64,000 nucleotides of DNA, from the NCBI RefSeq assembly GCF_900046455.1, contig NZ_FCOT01000012.1, forward strand, positions 544,017-608,016, in the 5' to 3' direction. This DNA comes from Cellulomonas timonensis (GTDB lineage: Bacteria; Actinomycetota; Actinomycetes; Actinomycetales; Cellulomonadaceae). The notes under the pieces were generated by a model that ran no database searches, was not told where the DNA came from, and saw only the letters and a program-made list of their open reading frames with translations. Of this stretch, positions 26,310 to 33,498 are shown piece after piece. A program made the translations under genes and the position numbers. Numbering within the stretch: the stretch's first letter is position 1; each line of letters begins with the position of its first letter.

Positions 26310-27704
26310 TCAGCCGGCGGGCGCGAAGTCCAGGTGCGCGTCCGCCACGGCCACGACGCTCCAGGTGCTGCCGGAGCCGTCGGACAGCTCGTAGCTGGGC
26401 AGCAGCACGGTGGCGCCGTTGTCGGGATGGGTCAGCCCGAGGCCGAGGCGCGCGGACGTCAGGGTGACCTCCGTGACGGCCCAGGGGAGCCGGGCGCCAG
26501 CGACCGGGGTGGGCGGGACGGTGAAGTCGGGCTCCACCGGCATAATCGCCATGTCGGGCACGGCCGCCTCGAGCTCGGTGGTGCGGGCCAGCGGCATGAT
26601 CCCGCCCCAGCTGCTCCCGAACCGCGGGTCGGTGAGCCGCGCGACGGCGTCCGCCGCGCTGATCACCTCGAGCTCACCGAGCTCGACCACCGGCGCCAGG
26701 GACCCGTTGAGGCTCTGCACCACGCCATCGGCGGCGAGCTGCACGTTCCACGCCACCCCGGTCCGCTGCCCGTCGAGCAGCAGCTCCGCCGTGACGGAGG
26801 CGATCTCCGTCGTCCAGCTCTCGCCGAGGACGACCTCGTAGGCGGTGTCGTCGACGCCCATGGCGCCCAGCAGCTCACGGGTCCGCTCGATCGCCTGATC
26901 GGCGCCGGGGGCCGGCTTGCCGCCCTCACACGACTCGAGGGCGGGCGCGGGGGCGATCTCGATCGCCGCGCCGCCCGGGTCGGCGGAGGCGCCGCCGACC
27001 CCCGTGGACGCGCTGACGCACTGACCCGCCTGGACCGTGGGGTCGTAGTAGTTGACGCTCGTGAGGCCGTCGGGCTGCACCTGCACCGAGGGGCCGGAGC
27101 CGTCGTTGGGGCCGATCCGCCACGAGCCCCACTCCTGCACGGGCTCGCCGGTGACGCCGAGCGCCTTCGCGACCCTCTCCGCGGTCTCGCGCGAGTACGA
27201 CGCCTCCGCGTCGAAGCCCCAGGCGGTGGCCGCTCCCCCGTCGGTGGACAGCCCCGAGCCGGTGTACACGGTCCGTCCGCCGAAGCCCATCGACATCCGG
27301 TCCTCCGCCATGGACAGCGCGCCACCGGCGGCTGAGGCGGCCTCCGGGGCCGCTCCCCCGAGGTCCACGGCCGCCGGGATGGAGCTGCCCGCCGCCGTCT
27401 GATCGGGGCCGGTCGACCCTGAGCCCAGCGCGTACCCGCTGGTCCCGACGATCGCGAGGGCTGCGACGCCCGCGGCGACCTGGAACCAGCGCGCCCCCAG
27501 CGTCCGTCGCTGTCGACGCGCGGCGAGCTCGTCCCCGGTGGCGTCCGGCTCACCGGCGGCCGGCCCGTCAGCGGCGAGGTCGCCGGTGCGGGCCGCGACG
27601 GCGGCGTTCAGGCGGTCGACGTCCGGCTCGGCGCCGGTGGCCGGGTCGGCGTCGCGGAGCCGGTCGAACGGGTCGTCGGGCGGGAGGGGCGGCACGCTGG
27701 TCAC
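26310..27704 (-). CDS. Single-pass membrane protein, candidate partner or anti-sigma of the ECF sigma factor
   Basis: 464 residues. About 70 cytoplasmic residues (acidic then basic, ending ARRQRRTLGARW), one membrane segment (VAAGVAALAIVGTSGYAL), then a large exterior domain of about 370 residues with several conserved-looking W/Y-rich stretches. The start is GTG 27704 with CGGAGG upstream. It lies downstream of an ECF sigma gene on the same strand, the usual place for an anti-sigma factor. The cytoplasmic part lacks the HxxxCxxC zinc motif of typical ZAS anti-sigmas, so the role is inference. The intergenic region above it contains a suspected artefact. Confidence 0.65.
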   Translation of the reverse strand: MTSVPPLPPDDPFDRLRDADPATGAEPDVDRLNAAVAARTGDLAADGPAAGEPDATGDELAARRQRRTLGARWFQVAAGVAALAIVGTSGYALGSGSTGPDQTAAGSSIPAAVDLGGAAPEAASAAGGALSMAEDRMSMGFGGRTVYTGSGLSTDGGAATAWGFDAEASYSRETAERVAKALGVTGEPVQEWGSWRIGPNDGSGPSVQVQPDGLTSVNYYDPTVQAGQCVSASTGVGGASADPGGAAIEIAPAPALESCEGGKPAPGADQAIERTRELLGAMGVDDTAYEVVLGESWTTEIASVTAELLLDGQRTGVAWNVQLAADGVVQSLNGSLAPVVELGELEVISAADAVARLTDPRFGSSWGGIMPLARTTELEAAVPDMAIMPVEPDFTVPPTPVAGARLPWAVTEVTLTSARLGLGLTHPDNGATVLLPSYELSDGSGSTWSVVAVADAHLDFAPAG

Positions 27705-27730
27705 GGTGACCTCCGAGGGTCGGGATGGGG

Positions 27731-27762
27731 TGCGACGGGTCGAAGACTCTTCTGCCCCGTCT
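27731..27762. repeat. 32-bp direct repeat, copy 1
   Basis: Identical to 27842-27873 (starts tgcgacgggtcgaag, ends gccccgtct). The two copies flank an 79-bp stretch of foreign character. Taken alone, each copy also folds with gacggg/cccgtc arms, and one copy may be the native terminator of the sigma gene. Confidence 0.9.
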
Positions 27763-27841
27763 CCTTATACACATCTGACGCCGCCGTCGAGTCTTCCCGC
27801 CTGCGCTCCCTTTACACCCAGTAATTCCGCAGCAATTCCGT
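27756..27841. other. Probable assembly artefact: sequencing-adapter-like plus foreign 16S rRNA-like sequence
   Basis: Read on the minus strand, 27756-27790 closely follows the Nextera read-1 overhang adapter, including an exact 16-base run GTCAGATGTGTATAAG. Next to it, 27791-27828 matches the V4 part of 16S rRNA from Clostridia-like bacteria (GGAATTACTGGGTGTAAAG and GGAGCGCAGGCGGGAAGAC). The base composition is lower in GC than the surroundings. The order 16S fragment, adapter, host sequence fits a chimeric library molecule. I regard the stretch as not part of the chromosome. The adapter and 16S matches are from memory, not from a search. Confidence 0.8.
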
Positions 27842-27873
27842 TGCGACGGGTCGAAGACTCTTCTGCCCCGTCT
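27842..27873. repeat. 32-bp direct repeat, copy 2
   Basis: Second copy of the repeat at 27731-27762. Collapsing the two copies removes 111 bp and leaves a normal intergenic space of about 111 bp between the sigma factor and the membrane protein gene. Confidence 0.9.
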
Positions 27874-27926
27874 ATGTGGCGTCGAGGCCGGGACTTGCAC
27901 CCGGGGTGGTCAGGCGGGGTGGTCGG

Positions 27927-28475
27927 TCAGGCGGGGGCGTGCGCCGCCCAGGCGTCCTGCAGGCGGGCGCGGGCGCGGGACAGCGCGGCGTCGGCTCCGC
28001 CCCGGCTGATGCCGAGCACCTCGGCGAGCTCGGCGCCGTTGAGGCCCTCCCACGCGCCGAGGAGCAGGATGCGCCGGTCCCGGGGGCTGAGCGCGGCGAG
28101 CACGTCGCGCACCTGCTCGTCGGCCACCGCGAGGGTCGCCGGGTCGCTCTCGTCGATCTCATCGGGCACATCGCCCACCGGCACGGGGCGGCCCTTGCGT
28201 CGGTGGTTCGCGAGCACGAAGCCCGCGGTGCGGTACAGCCACGGCAGCTCGGCGCCCTCGGGCACGTCGGCCCTCCGCCGCCAGGCGACGGCGAGCACGT
28301 CGGCGGCCAGGTCCTCCGCGTCGTCACGGGGCGCCCGGCGCACGAAGTACCGGTAGAGCGCCGGGCCGTGCTCGCGCACCATCGACTCGAACCACGGCGC
28401 GTCATGCTGCGCGGGCACGCTCATCCACTCGGGGGTGGGCGGCGTGTCGTGGTCACGTTCGGTCCGCGGCGGCAC
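27927..28475 (-). CDS. ECF-type RNA polymerase sigma factor
   Basis: About 182 residues from GTG 28475 (GGAG five bases upstream), or 165 from an ATG at 28424. Region 2 is visible as FESMVREHGPALYRYFVRRA then DAEDLAADVLAVAWRR; region 4 as LSPRDRRILLLGAWEGLNGA then ELAEVLGISRGGADAALSRAR, the HTH that reads the -35 element. It directs RNA polymerase to a small stress regulon. Its likely partner is the membrane protein gene just downstream. Confidence 0.9.
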   Translation of the reverse strand: MPPRTERDHDTPPTPEWMSVPAQHDAPWFESMVREHGPALYRYFVRRAPRDDAEDLAADVLAVAWRRRADVPEGAELPWLYRTAGFVLANHRRKGRPVPVGDVPDEIDESDPATLAVADEQVRDVLAALSPRDRRILLLGAWEGLNGAELAEVLGISRGGADAALSRARARLQDAWAAHAPA

Positions 28476-28587
28476 GGCGTCTCCTGGGCTCGGGGGGCGC
28501 GCTCGGGCGAGAGCTCCTCCACCCAGCCTGTGTCGCGGCCCACCGGCATCTTGCACGCCGCCTGCGACATTCCTCGCACTGATGCCA

Positions 28588-28626
28588 CGGCCCGGGCTCA
28601 TGTCCCGCCGACACGAGCCCGGGCCG
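28588..28626 (-). terminator. Terminator after the MinD/ParA-like gene
   Basis: Perfect 12-bp stem: cggcccgggctc (28588-28599) with gagcccgggccg (28615-28626), 15-base loop, 17 bp beyond the stop at 28643. Confidence 0.75.
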
Positions 28627-28642
28627 TGATCGCGGCCGGCGG

Positions 28643-29965
28643 CTACAGGCCGTCCGCCACCTCGGCGGTGACCTGCAGCCACGCCTCCCGGGTCCGCCGG
28701 GACAGCGCGTCGTACCCGATGGGCCCGCCGCTGACGAGCCCGCTGTCATACGGCACGTCGATCACGGAGCGGGTGAGCGCGCCGAAGTGCTGGTGCAGGC
28801 GCCGCCGCAGCCGGCGGTCCACGCGGGGGGCTGGCGCCGAGAGCACCGTCACCGCCCGGCGGATGAGGTCGTCGTGGCCGGTGGCCCGCAGCGCGTCGAG
28901 CGCCCACGCGGCCGACTGCGCGGTGTCCTCGCGGACGGTGGAGACCACCACGAGCTGGTCGGCGACCTCCACCGCCGCCTGCCAGTTCGACGCCCGCATG
29001 TTGTTGCCGGTGTCGACCACCATGACGCGGTAGAAGCGCTCGAGGGTGCCGTGCAGCTCGCCGAAGGCCTCGGCGTCGACGGAGGCGGCGGAGGCCGCGT
29101 CCTCGTCGGAGGCGAGCACGTCGAACTGCGCCGAGCCCTGCGAGCGCACGTAGTTGTCGAGGTCGCCCACCCGGGCCACCTGGAGGTCGGTGAACCGCGA
29201 GAGGTTCTGCAGCAGGTTGACCGCCGTGTTGGTGTGGCGCGCGTGCTCCGAGCGCCAGCCCAGGGTGCCGCGCGTCTCGTTGTTGTCCCACGCCAGCGTG
29301 TAGCCGCCGCGGTGGATGCCGAACGTCGAGGCGAGCAGCAGCGTCGCGGTGGTCTTGTGCGCGCCGCCCTTGGGGTTGATGACGACGATGGTCTTGGGCC
29401 CGTCGAGGCTGCGCTGCACGGCCCGCACGGCATCGCGGTGCCGGTGCTCGTTGCGGCCGGGTCCCACGGTGACCAGGCCGAGGGTCGCGCGGCGCACGGC
29501 CACCTGCCAGCCATGCTCGGCCGGACCGGTGGGGCTCTGCGACCGGGTGGCCAGCAAGTCGTCGAGCGTCGGCAGCGGGTCGCCGTCGGGCTCCGCCGCA
29601 GCGGGGCGCCGGGTGGACCTCGTCGTGCGGGCGGTCCGGCCGCCGGCGTGCGCTCCCCCGTCGGGCGCGTTGCGCGGGCCCTCAGCGACCCCGCTCGCCG
29701 CCTCCTCCACAGTCCCGTCGGGGTGGATGACCAACGACCAGGTGCCATCCGGGTCCTCGACCTCGGCGGGCAGCGGCCGTCCGGCGCGTCCCGCGAGCTC
29801 GGCGATGAGGCCGGTGACGGCTGCGCCCGCCTCGGCCATGCTGCCTGTCGCGACGCGCTGCACGATCCCCTCGATCACGATCTCCCCCGTGCCATCGGCC
29901 CGGACGACGGCTTGCACCGGGTCGGTCGTGTGCACGTCTTGAGCAACGGCTCCTGGCTCGCTCAT
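28643..29965 (-). CDS. MinD/ParA-like P-loop ATPase with long N-terminal extension
   Basis: 440 residues. Residues 1-175 form a Gly/Ala/Thr-rich extension with a short beta-rich start (DGTGEIVIEGIV). The ATPase domain has a deviant Walker A, NPKGGAHKTT near residue 196, with the signature lysine, and a Walker B-like VMVVDTGNN. This is the SIMIBI/MinD fold seen in ParA-like and type VII secretion-associated ATPases of actinobacteria. No parB, parS-like cluster or ESX gene is nearby, so cargo or partner is unknown. It is transcribed alone. Confidence 0.8.
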   Translation of the reverse strand: MSEPGAVAQDVHTTDPVQAVVRADGTGEIVIEGIVQRVATGSMAEAGAAVTGLIAELAGRAGRPLPAEVEDPDGTWSLVIHPDGTVEEAASGVAEGPRNAPDGGAHAGGRTARTTRSTRRPAAAEPDGDPLPTLDDLLATRSQSPTGPAEHGWQVAVRRATLGLVTVGPGRNEHRHRDAVRAVQRSLDGPKTIVVINPKGGAHKTTATLLLASTFGIHRGGYTLAWDNNETRGTLGWRSEHARHTNTAVNLLQNLSRFTDLQVARVGDLDNYVRSQGSAQFDVLASDEDAASAASVDAEAFGELHGTLERFYRVMVVDTGNNMRASNWQAAVEVADQLVVVSTVREDTAQSAAWALDALRATGHDDLIRRAVTVLSAPAPRVDRRLRRRLHQHFGALTRSVIDVPYDSGLVSGGPIGYDALSRRTREAWLQVTAEVADGL

Positions 29966-30096
29966 CAGCTGGGCCTCCCATCGACGGTGACGATGCCGTC
30001 CCGAACCTACGCTGGACCTGTCGTTTTCGCATCGTAAAGGGCATTTCCGGCATTCGCGGCGTGGCGGGCCCGCGCGCCGGTGCGGCCCACGGCGCC

Positions 30097-30102
30097 TAGG
30101 CT
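30097..30102 (+). promoter_or_regulatory. -10 box TAGGCT for leaderless amidotransferase transcript
   Basis: TAGGCT followed by seven bases and then GTG 30110. It supports that start over other in-frame choices. Confidence 0.55.
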
Positions 30103-30109
30103 CGGACCG

Positions 30110-30838
30110 GTGAGGCCCTTCCTCCTGCTCGCGTCACGCGCCGAGGACGTCGCCGCGGACGACGAGCTCGCGGCCTTCGCGCGGTTCGGCGGGCTGAGCC
30201 CCGACCGGCTGCACCGGGTGCGGATGGAGGCCGGCCCGCTGCCCCCGATCGACCTCGACGACTACGCGGGCGTCCTGATGGGCGGCAGCCCGTTCAACTC
30301 ATCCGACCCCGAGGACGCCAAGCCGCCGACGCAGCGGCGCGTGGAGGCCGAGCTGCGCCCGCTGCTGGACCAGATCGTCGCGCGCGACGTGCCGTTCCTC
30401 GGCTCCTGCTACGGCGTCGGCACGCTCGGAGTCCACCAGGGCGCGGTCATCGACGGCCGCTACGCGGAGCCCGTGGGGCCCGTGCCCGTCACGCTCACCG
30501 ACGCCGGGGCGGCCGACCCGCTCCTCGCAGGCCTGCCGCGCACGTTCGACGCGTTCGTCGGGCACAAGGAGGCGTGTGCTGAACTGCCCCCGGCCGCGAC
30601 CCTCCTGGCGTCCTCCCCCACCTGCCCAGTCCAGATGTTCCGGCTGCGACGCCACCTGTACGCGACGCAGTTCCACCCGGAGCTCGACGCACAGGGGATC
30701 CTCACCCGCATCGAGGTGTACCGGCACGCCGGGTACTTCCCCGCACACGAGGCCGATCAGGTCGCCGCCCGGATCCGCGCCGCCGACGTCTCGTGGCCGC
30801 ACCTGGTGCTGCGCAACTTCGTCCGGCTGTTCGGCTGA
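30110..30838 (+). CDS. Class I glutamine amidotransferase-like protein
   Basis: 242 residues. The nucleophile elbow is GSCYGVG (C100) and the His-Glu pair is in QFHPEL (H189, E191), the complete class I triad. It is a stand-alone domain related to the GMP-synthase amidotransferase (GuaA N-terminal) group, which often acts on unknown acceptors in actinobacteria; closely similar proteins are annotated as GMP synthase-like or gamma-glutamyl hydrolases. The substrate cannot be read from the sequence. The start at GTG 30110 is supported by the TAGGCT box. Confidence 0.88.
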   Translation: MRPFLLLASRAEDVAADDELAAFARFGGLSPDRLHRVRMEAGPLPPIDLDDYAGVLMGGSPFNSSDPEDAKPPTQRRVEAELRPLLDQIVARDVPFLGSCYGVGTLGVHQGAVIDGRYAEPVGPVPVTLTDAGAADPLLAGLPRTFDAFVGHKEACAELPPAATLLASSPTCPVQMFRLRRHLYATQFHPELDAQGILTRIEVYRHAGYFPAHEADQVAARIRAADVSWPHLVLRNFVRLFG

Positions 30839-30981
30839 CACCCGCCACCCCTGCGGGACGACCGGTCGGCGGATGGCCTCTTGCCGCACCGTCGCGGGGT
30901 CACTACGTTCACCATGCCCCCACCAGGCACGCGCCGTGCTCCGACTTCCCGATGGACTCCCTGCGATGAAGCGAGGACGAC

Positions 30982-31431
30982 ATGCCGCCCCGCGCGCACC
31001 CCCCGAGCCTGCCCACCACCCGTTCTGGGCCGTCTGGCCGGGCGGCCGCCCGCCGCCGGGTCGCCGCCGCCACTGGCGCCCTGGCGCTGCTCCTGCTGCT
31101 CCTGGTCGGCTGGCCCGTTGCCACGCGGATGATGTTCGACGCGCGCGCCGAGCCCGGGTGGGCGGTGGTGCAGGGCGTCCTCGGAGACGAGGTGCGCGCC
31201 GTGCACGACTCCGACCCGGAGGGCCCGACGTTCGCCCTCGACCTCGGCGCCGAGCAGGCGGCCCCCGGGCAGCGGGTGGCCGTGCGCTACGACCCAGATG
31301 ACATGCAACGCGTCGTGCCGGCGGCGAGCTCGGTGTGGAGCGTGCCGCTGCTGCTCGGCGCGGCGTTCGCCCCGGTGCTGGCAGCTGTCGCGATCGGCGC
31401 CGCCGCGCGAGGTCGGCGCGGGCGCGGCTGA
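30982..31431 (+). CDS. DUF3592-like membrane protein
   Basis: 149 residues. A basic N-terminus, a membrane segment (GALALLLLLLVGWPVA), an exterior beta domain of about 65 residues (VRYDPDDMQRV near its end), and a second segment (VPLLLGAAFAPVLAAVAIGAA) before a basic tail. The layout matches DUF3592 proteins, whose role is unknown. GAGGA lies upstream of ATG 30982. It ends four bases before the convergent nucleotidyltransferase gene. Confidence 0.65.
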   Translation: MPPRAHPPSLPTTRSGPSGRAAARRRVAAATGALALLLLLLVGWPVATRMMFDARAEPGWAVVQGVLGDEVRAVHDSDPEGPTFALDLGAEQAAPGQRVAVRYDPDDMQRVVPAASSVWSVPLLLGAAFAPVLAAVAIGAAARGRRGRG

Positions 31432-31435
31432 CGGC

Positions 31436-32014
31436 TCAGGCCCGCGGCGCCGTCACCCCGATCTCGCCGAGCAGGTAGAGGAACGCCCTCGCATACGGGT
31501 GCTCGCGGACCTCGTGGGCCAACCGGTCCCAGTCGACCTGCTCGCGCAGGGCACGGGCGATCGGCAGCAGCCGGGTGTAGTCGCAGAAGTGCTCGCCCAG
31601 CACCCGCAGCTTCGCGGACAGCACGTCGGTGGCGTCCATCACCGGCATCCGCACGGCCAGCACCTCGATCACGTCGGAGCGGGCCAGCATCTCCGGGGTG
31701 ACGGGCTCGCCCACCATCCGGAAGATGACGTCCACCAGGGCGCCCCGCCGGTAGGCCTTGAACAGCCAGTCCTCGGCGGGATCCCGCACCTCCAGGCCCG
31801 CCGCCGTGATCACCGCCTTGGCGCGCTCGACGTCCGCCTCCGCGATGGCGAAGTCCGCGTCGTGGCTGGGCTCCGGCGCCCCGCGGGCCCAGGCCGCGTA
31901 CCCGCCCACGAGCGCGAACGGGATGCCCGCGCGGCCCAGCGCGACAGCCGTGCGGCGCAGGCCGTCCTGCAGGTCGTCGCGCGGCCCGCCCTCGGGTTCG
32001 ACGCCGTCCGTCAT
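31436..32014 (-). CDS. Nucleotidyltransferase-fold protein (MNT/AbiEii-like)
   Basis: 192 residues. The motif GGYAAWARG ... SHDADF is the Pol-beta superfamily signature GG-x-n-D-x-D, with two metal-binding aspartates. The rest is an alpha-helical domain. Such proteins occur as toxins in HEPN/MNT and AbiE systems or as lone aminoglycoside-type transferases; here there is no HEPN or antitoxin partner beside it, so no function can be assigned. ATG 32014 is preceded by a TACACA box six bases upstream. Confidence 0.75.
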   Translation of the reverse strand: MTDGVEPEGGPRDDLQDGLRRTAVALGRAGIPFALVGGYAAWARGAPEPSHDADFAIAEADVERAKAVITAAGLEVRDPAEDWLFKAYRRGALVDVIFRMVGEPVTPEMLARSDVIEVLAVRMPVMDATDVLSAKLRVLGEHFCDYTRLLPIARALREQVDWDRLAHEVREHPYARAFLYLLGEIGVTAPRA

Positions 32015-32071
32015 GAGGCGTGTGTACACGACAGCGCGCGCCCGCGCAGCGCGGACAGGACAATCGAGCCG

Positions 32072-32851
32072 ATGCGCCTCGCCACGTTCAACATCCTGCA
32101 CGGACGCTCGCCGAGCGACGGCCGGGTGGACCTCGACCGCCTCCGGTCGGCTGTGCGCGTCCTCGACGCCGACGTCCTGGCCCTTCAGGAGGTGGACCGC
32201 GACCAGCCACGGTCGCATGGCGCCGACCTCACAACGGTGGCCGCCGAGGCCATGGGCGCCGACGAGCACCGGTTCGTGGCGACGATGCACGGCGAGCCCG
32301 GGGTGTGGTCGGCCGCCACGGGCGACCGGCAGCCCGCCGCGTCGAGCTACGGCATCGCACTGCTCAGCCGCCTCCCGGTGCTGTCGTGGCAGGTGCTGGC
32401 GCTGCCCGCGCTGCGGGGCCGCGCGCCGGTGCAGTTCCCGGGCGCCCGACTGCCCGCGCTGGTGCGGGATGAGGCTCGGGCGGCGGTGCTCGCGTCCGTC
32501 AGCACGCCGCACGGGCCGCTGACGGTCGTCGCCACGCACCTGACGTTCATCCCCGGCTGGAACGTGGTGCAGCTGCGCCGCCTGGTGCGCGAGCTGCGTC
32601 GCCAGCCGCGTCCACTCGTCCTGCTGGGCGACCTGAACGTCGACCCCCGACGCGCCGCGCAGGCGTCGGGGATGCGCGCCTTGGCGCGGGCGGCGACGTT
32701 CCCGTCACAGTCCCCACAGCGCCAACTCGACCACATCCTGGCCGACGGCCCGGTGGCGGCGGCCGGCGAGGCCATGTCGCTCGACCTCGGGCTGTCCGAC
32801 CACCGCGCGCTGGCGGTGGACGTGCGGGTCAGTCCTGGTTCTCCACCGTGA
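32072..32851 (+). CDS. Endonuclease/exonuclease/phosphatase (EEP) family hydrolase
   Basis: 259 residues, no signal peptide. Conserved blocks: MRLATFNILHG at the start, LALQEVD (metal-binding Glu), ATHLTF, LLGDLNVDP and LSDHRAL, which together are the EEP active site. Possible substrates include phospholipid head groups, inositol phosphates or nucleic acid; the sequence does not decide. It is divergent from the nucleotidyltransferase gene and its last 23 bases overlap the convergent RsbW-like gene. Confidence 0.88.
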   Translation: MRLATFNILHGRSPSDGRVDLDRLRSAVRVLDADVLALQEVDRDQPRSHGADLTTVAAEAMGADEHRFVATMHGEPGVWSAATGDRQPAASSYGIALLSRLPVLSWQVLALPALRGRAPVQFPGARLPALVRDEARAAVLASVSTPHGPLTVVATHLTFIPGWNVVQLRRLVRELRRQPRPLVLLGDLNVDPRRAAQASGMRALARAATFPSQSPQRQLDHILADGPVAAAGEAMSLDLGLSDHRALAVDVRVSPGSPP

Positions 32852-33272
32852 ACCACACCGTCTTGCCGCCGTCGTCCAGGCGTTCGACGCCCCATGCGGA
32901 GGACAGCGTCGCGACCAGTGCCATGCCACGGCCGTTCGGATCCGTGGGCTCCGGGCGGCGCACCCGCGGGCGGGTCGGGCTCTCGTCCGTGACCTCGACC
33001 CGGACCTCGTCCTGGTAGATCCGCACGTGCACGCGGATCTCGCCGTCGGACGGCCCGTGCAGCACCGCGTTGGCGACCAGCTCGCCGGCGAGCAGCTCCA
33101 CCACCTGGTTCGACGCGCCGTGCACGCCTGCCGCCGCGACGGCCCGCATGATCCAGTGGCGGGCGGCTCGGGGCGCTGAGCGCTCGGCGCGGAGCACCAA
33201 CTCGCCGGTCTCGGCGAGGGCCTCCCTGCGCCGCACGCTGCCAGCACTGCGTAGCTCTCGGACGTCGCCCAC
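32829..33272 (-). CDS. RsbW-like histidine-kinase-fold ATPase (anti-sigma/serine kinase type)
   Basis: 147 residues from GTG 33272. N-box ELVANAVLHGP and G-box PNGRGMALVATL mark the HATPase_c fold of RsbW/SpoIIAB-like serine kinases. In actinobacteria many such proteins act with anti-anti-sigma factors and PP2C phosphatases. No STAS partner is adjacent. A CACAGT box six bases before the GTG supports the start. The gene overlaps the 3' end of the EEP gene. Confidence 0.85.
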   Translation of the reverse strand: MGDVRELRSAGSVRRREALAETGELVLRAERSAPRAARHWIMRAVAAAGVHGASNQVVELLAGELVANAVLHGPSDGEIRVHVRIYQDEVRVEVTDESPTRPRVRRPEPTDPNGRGMALVATLSSAWGVERLDDGGKTVWFTVENQD

Positions 33273-33498
33273 CGGTCCACTGTGCCCGACGCGTGGACGG
33301 TCCGCCGGGTGAACAGGGCCCAACATCTGTACTGGCGTCCAGATCCCCCGGCACCCCCTGGGGGATTTGCCGGACTCGTCCACATTTCTCCGCGTAGCCC
33401 TCTCACCAGGCACGTTCACCCGCTCGGCGCCTAACCTGACGAGACCCGGGCGCGCCGAGACGCCGCCGGGGACGCGGCCACGACGGCGAGGAGCGGGC

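Noticed and set aside
27791-27840. A genuine rRNA gene fragment or relic of an rrn operon
   Set aside because: It matches a Clostridia-like 16S rather than an actinobacterial one and abuts adapter-like sequence.
31436-32014. Toxin of an AbiE or HEPN/MNT defence pair
   Set aside because: No antitoxin or HEPN gene is adjacent; neighbours are a membrane protein and an EEP hydrolase.
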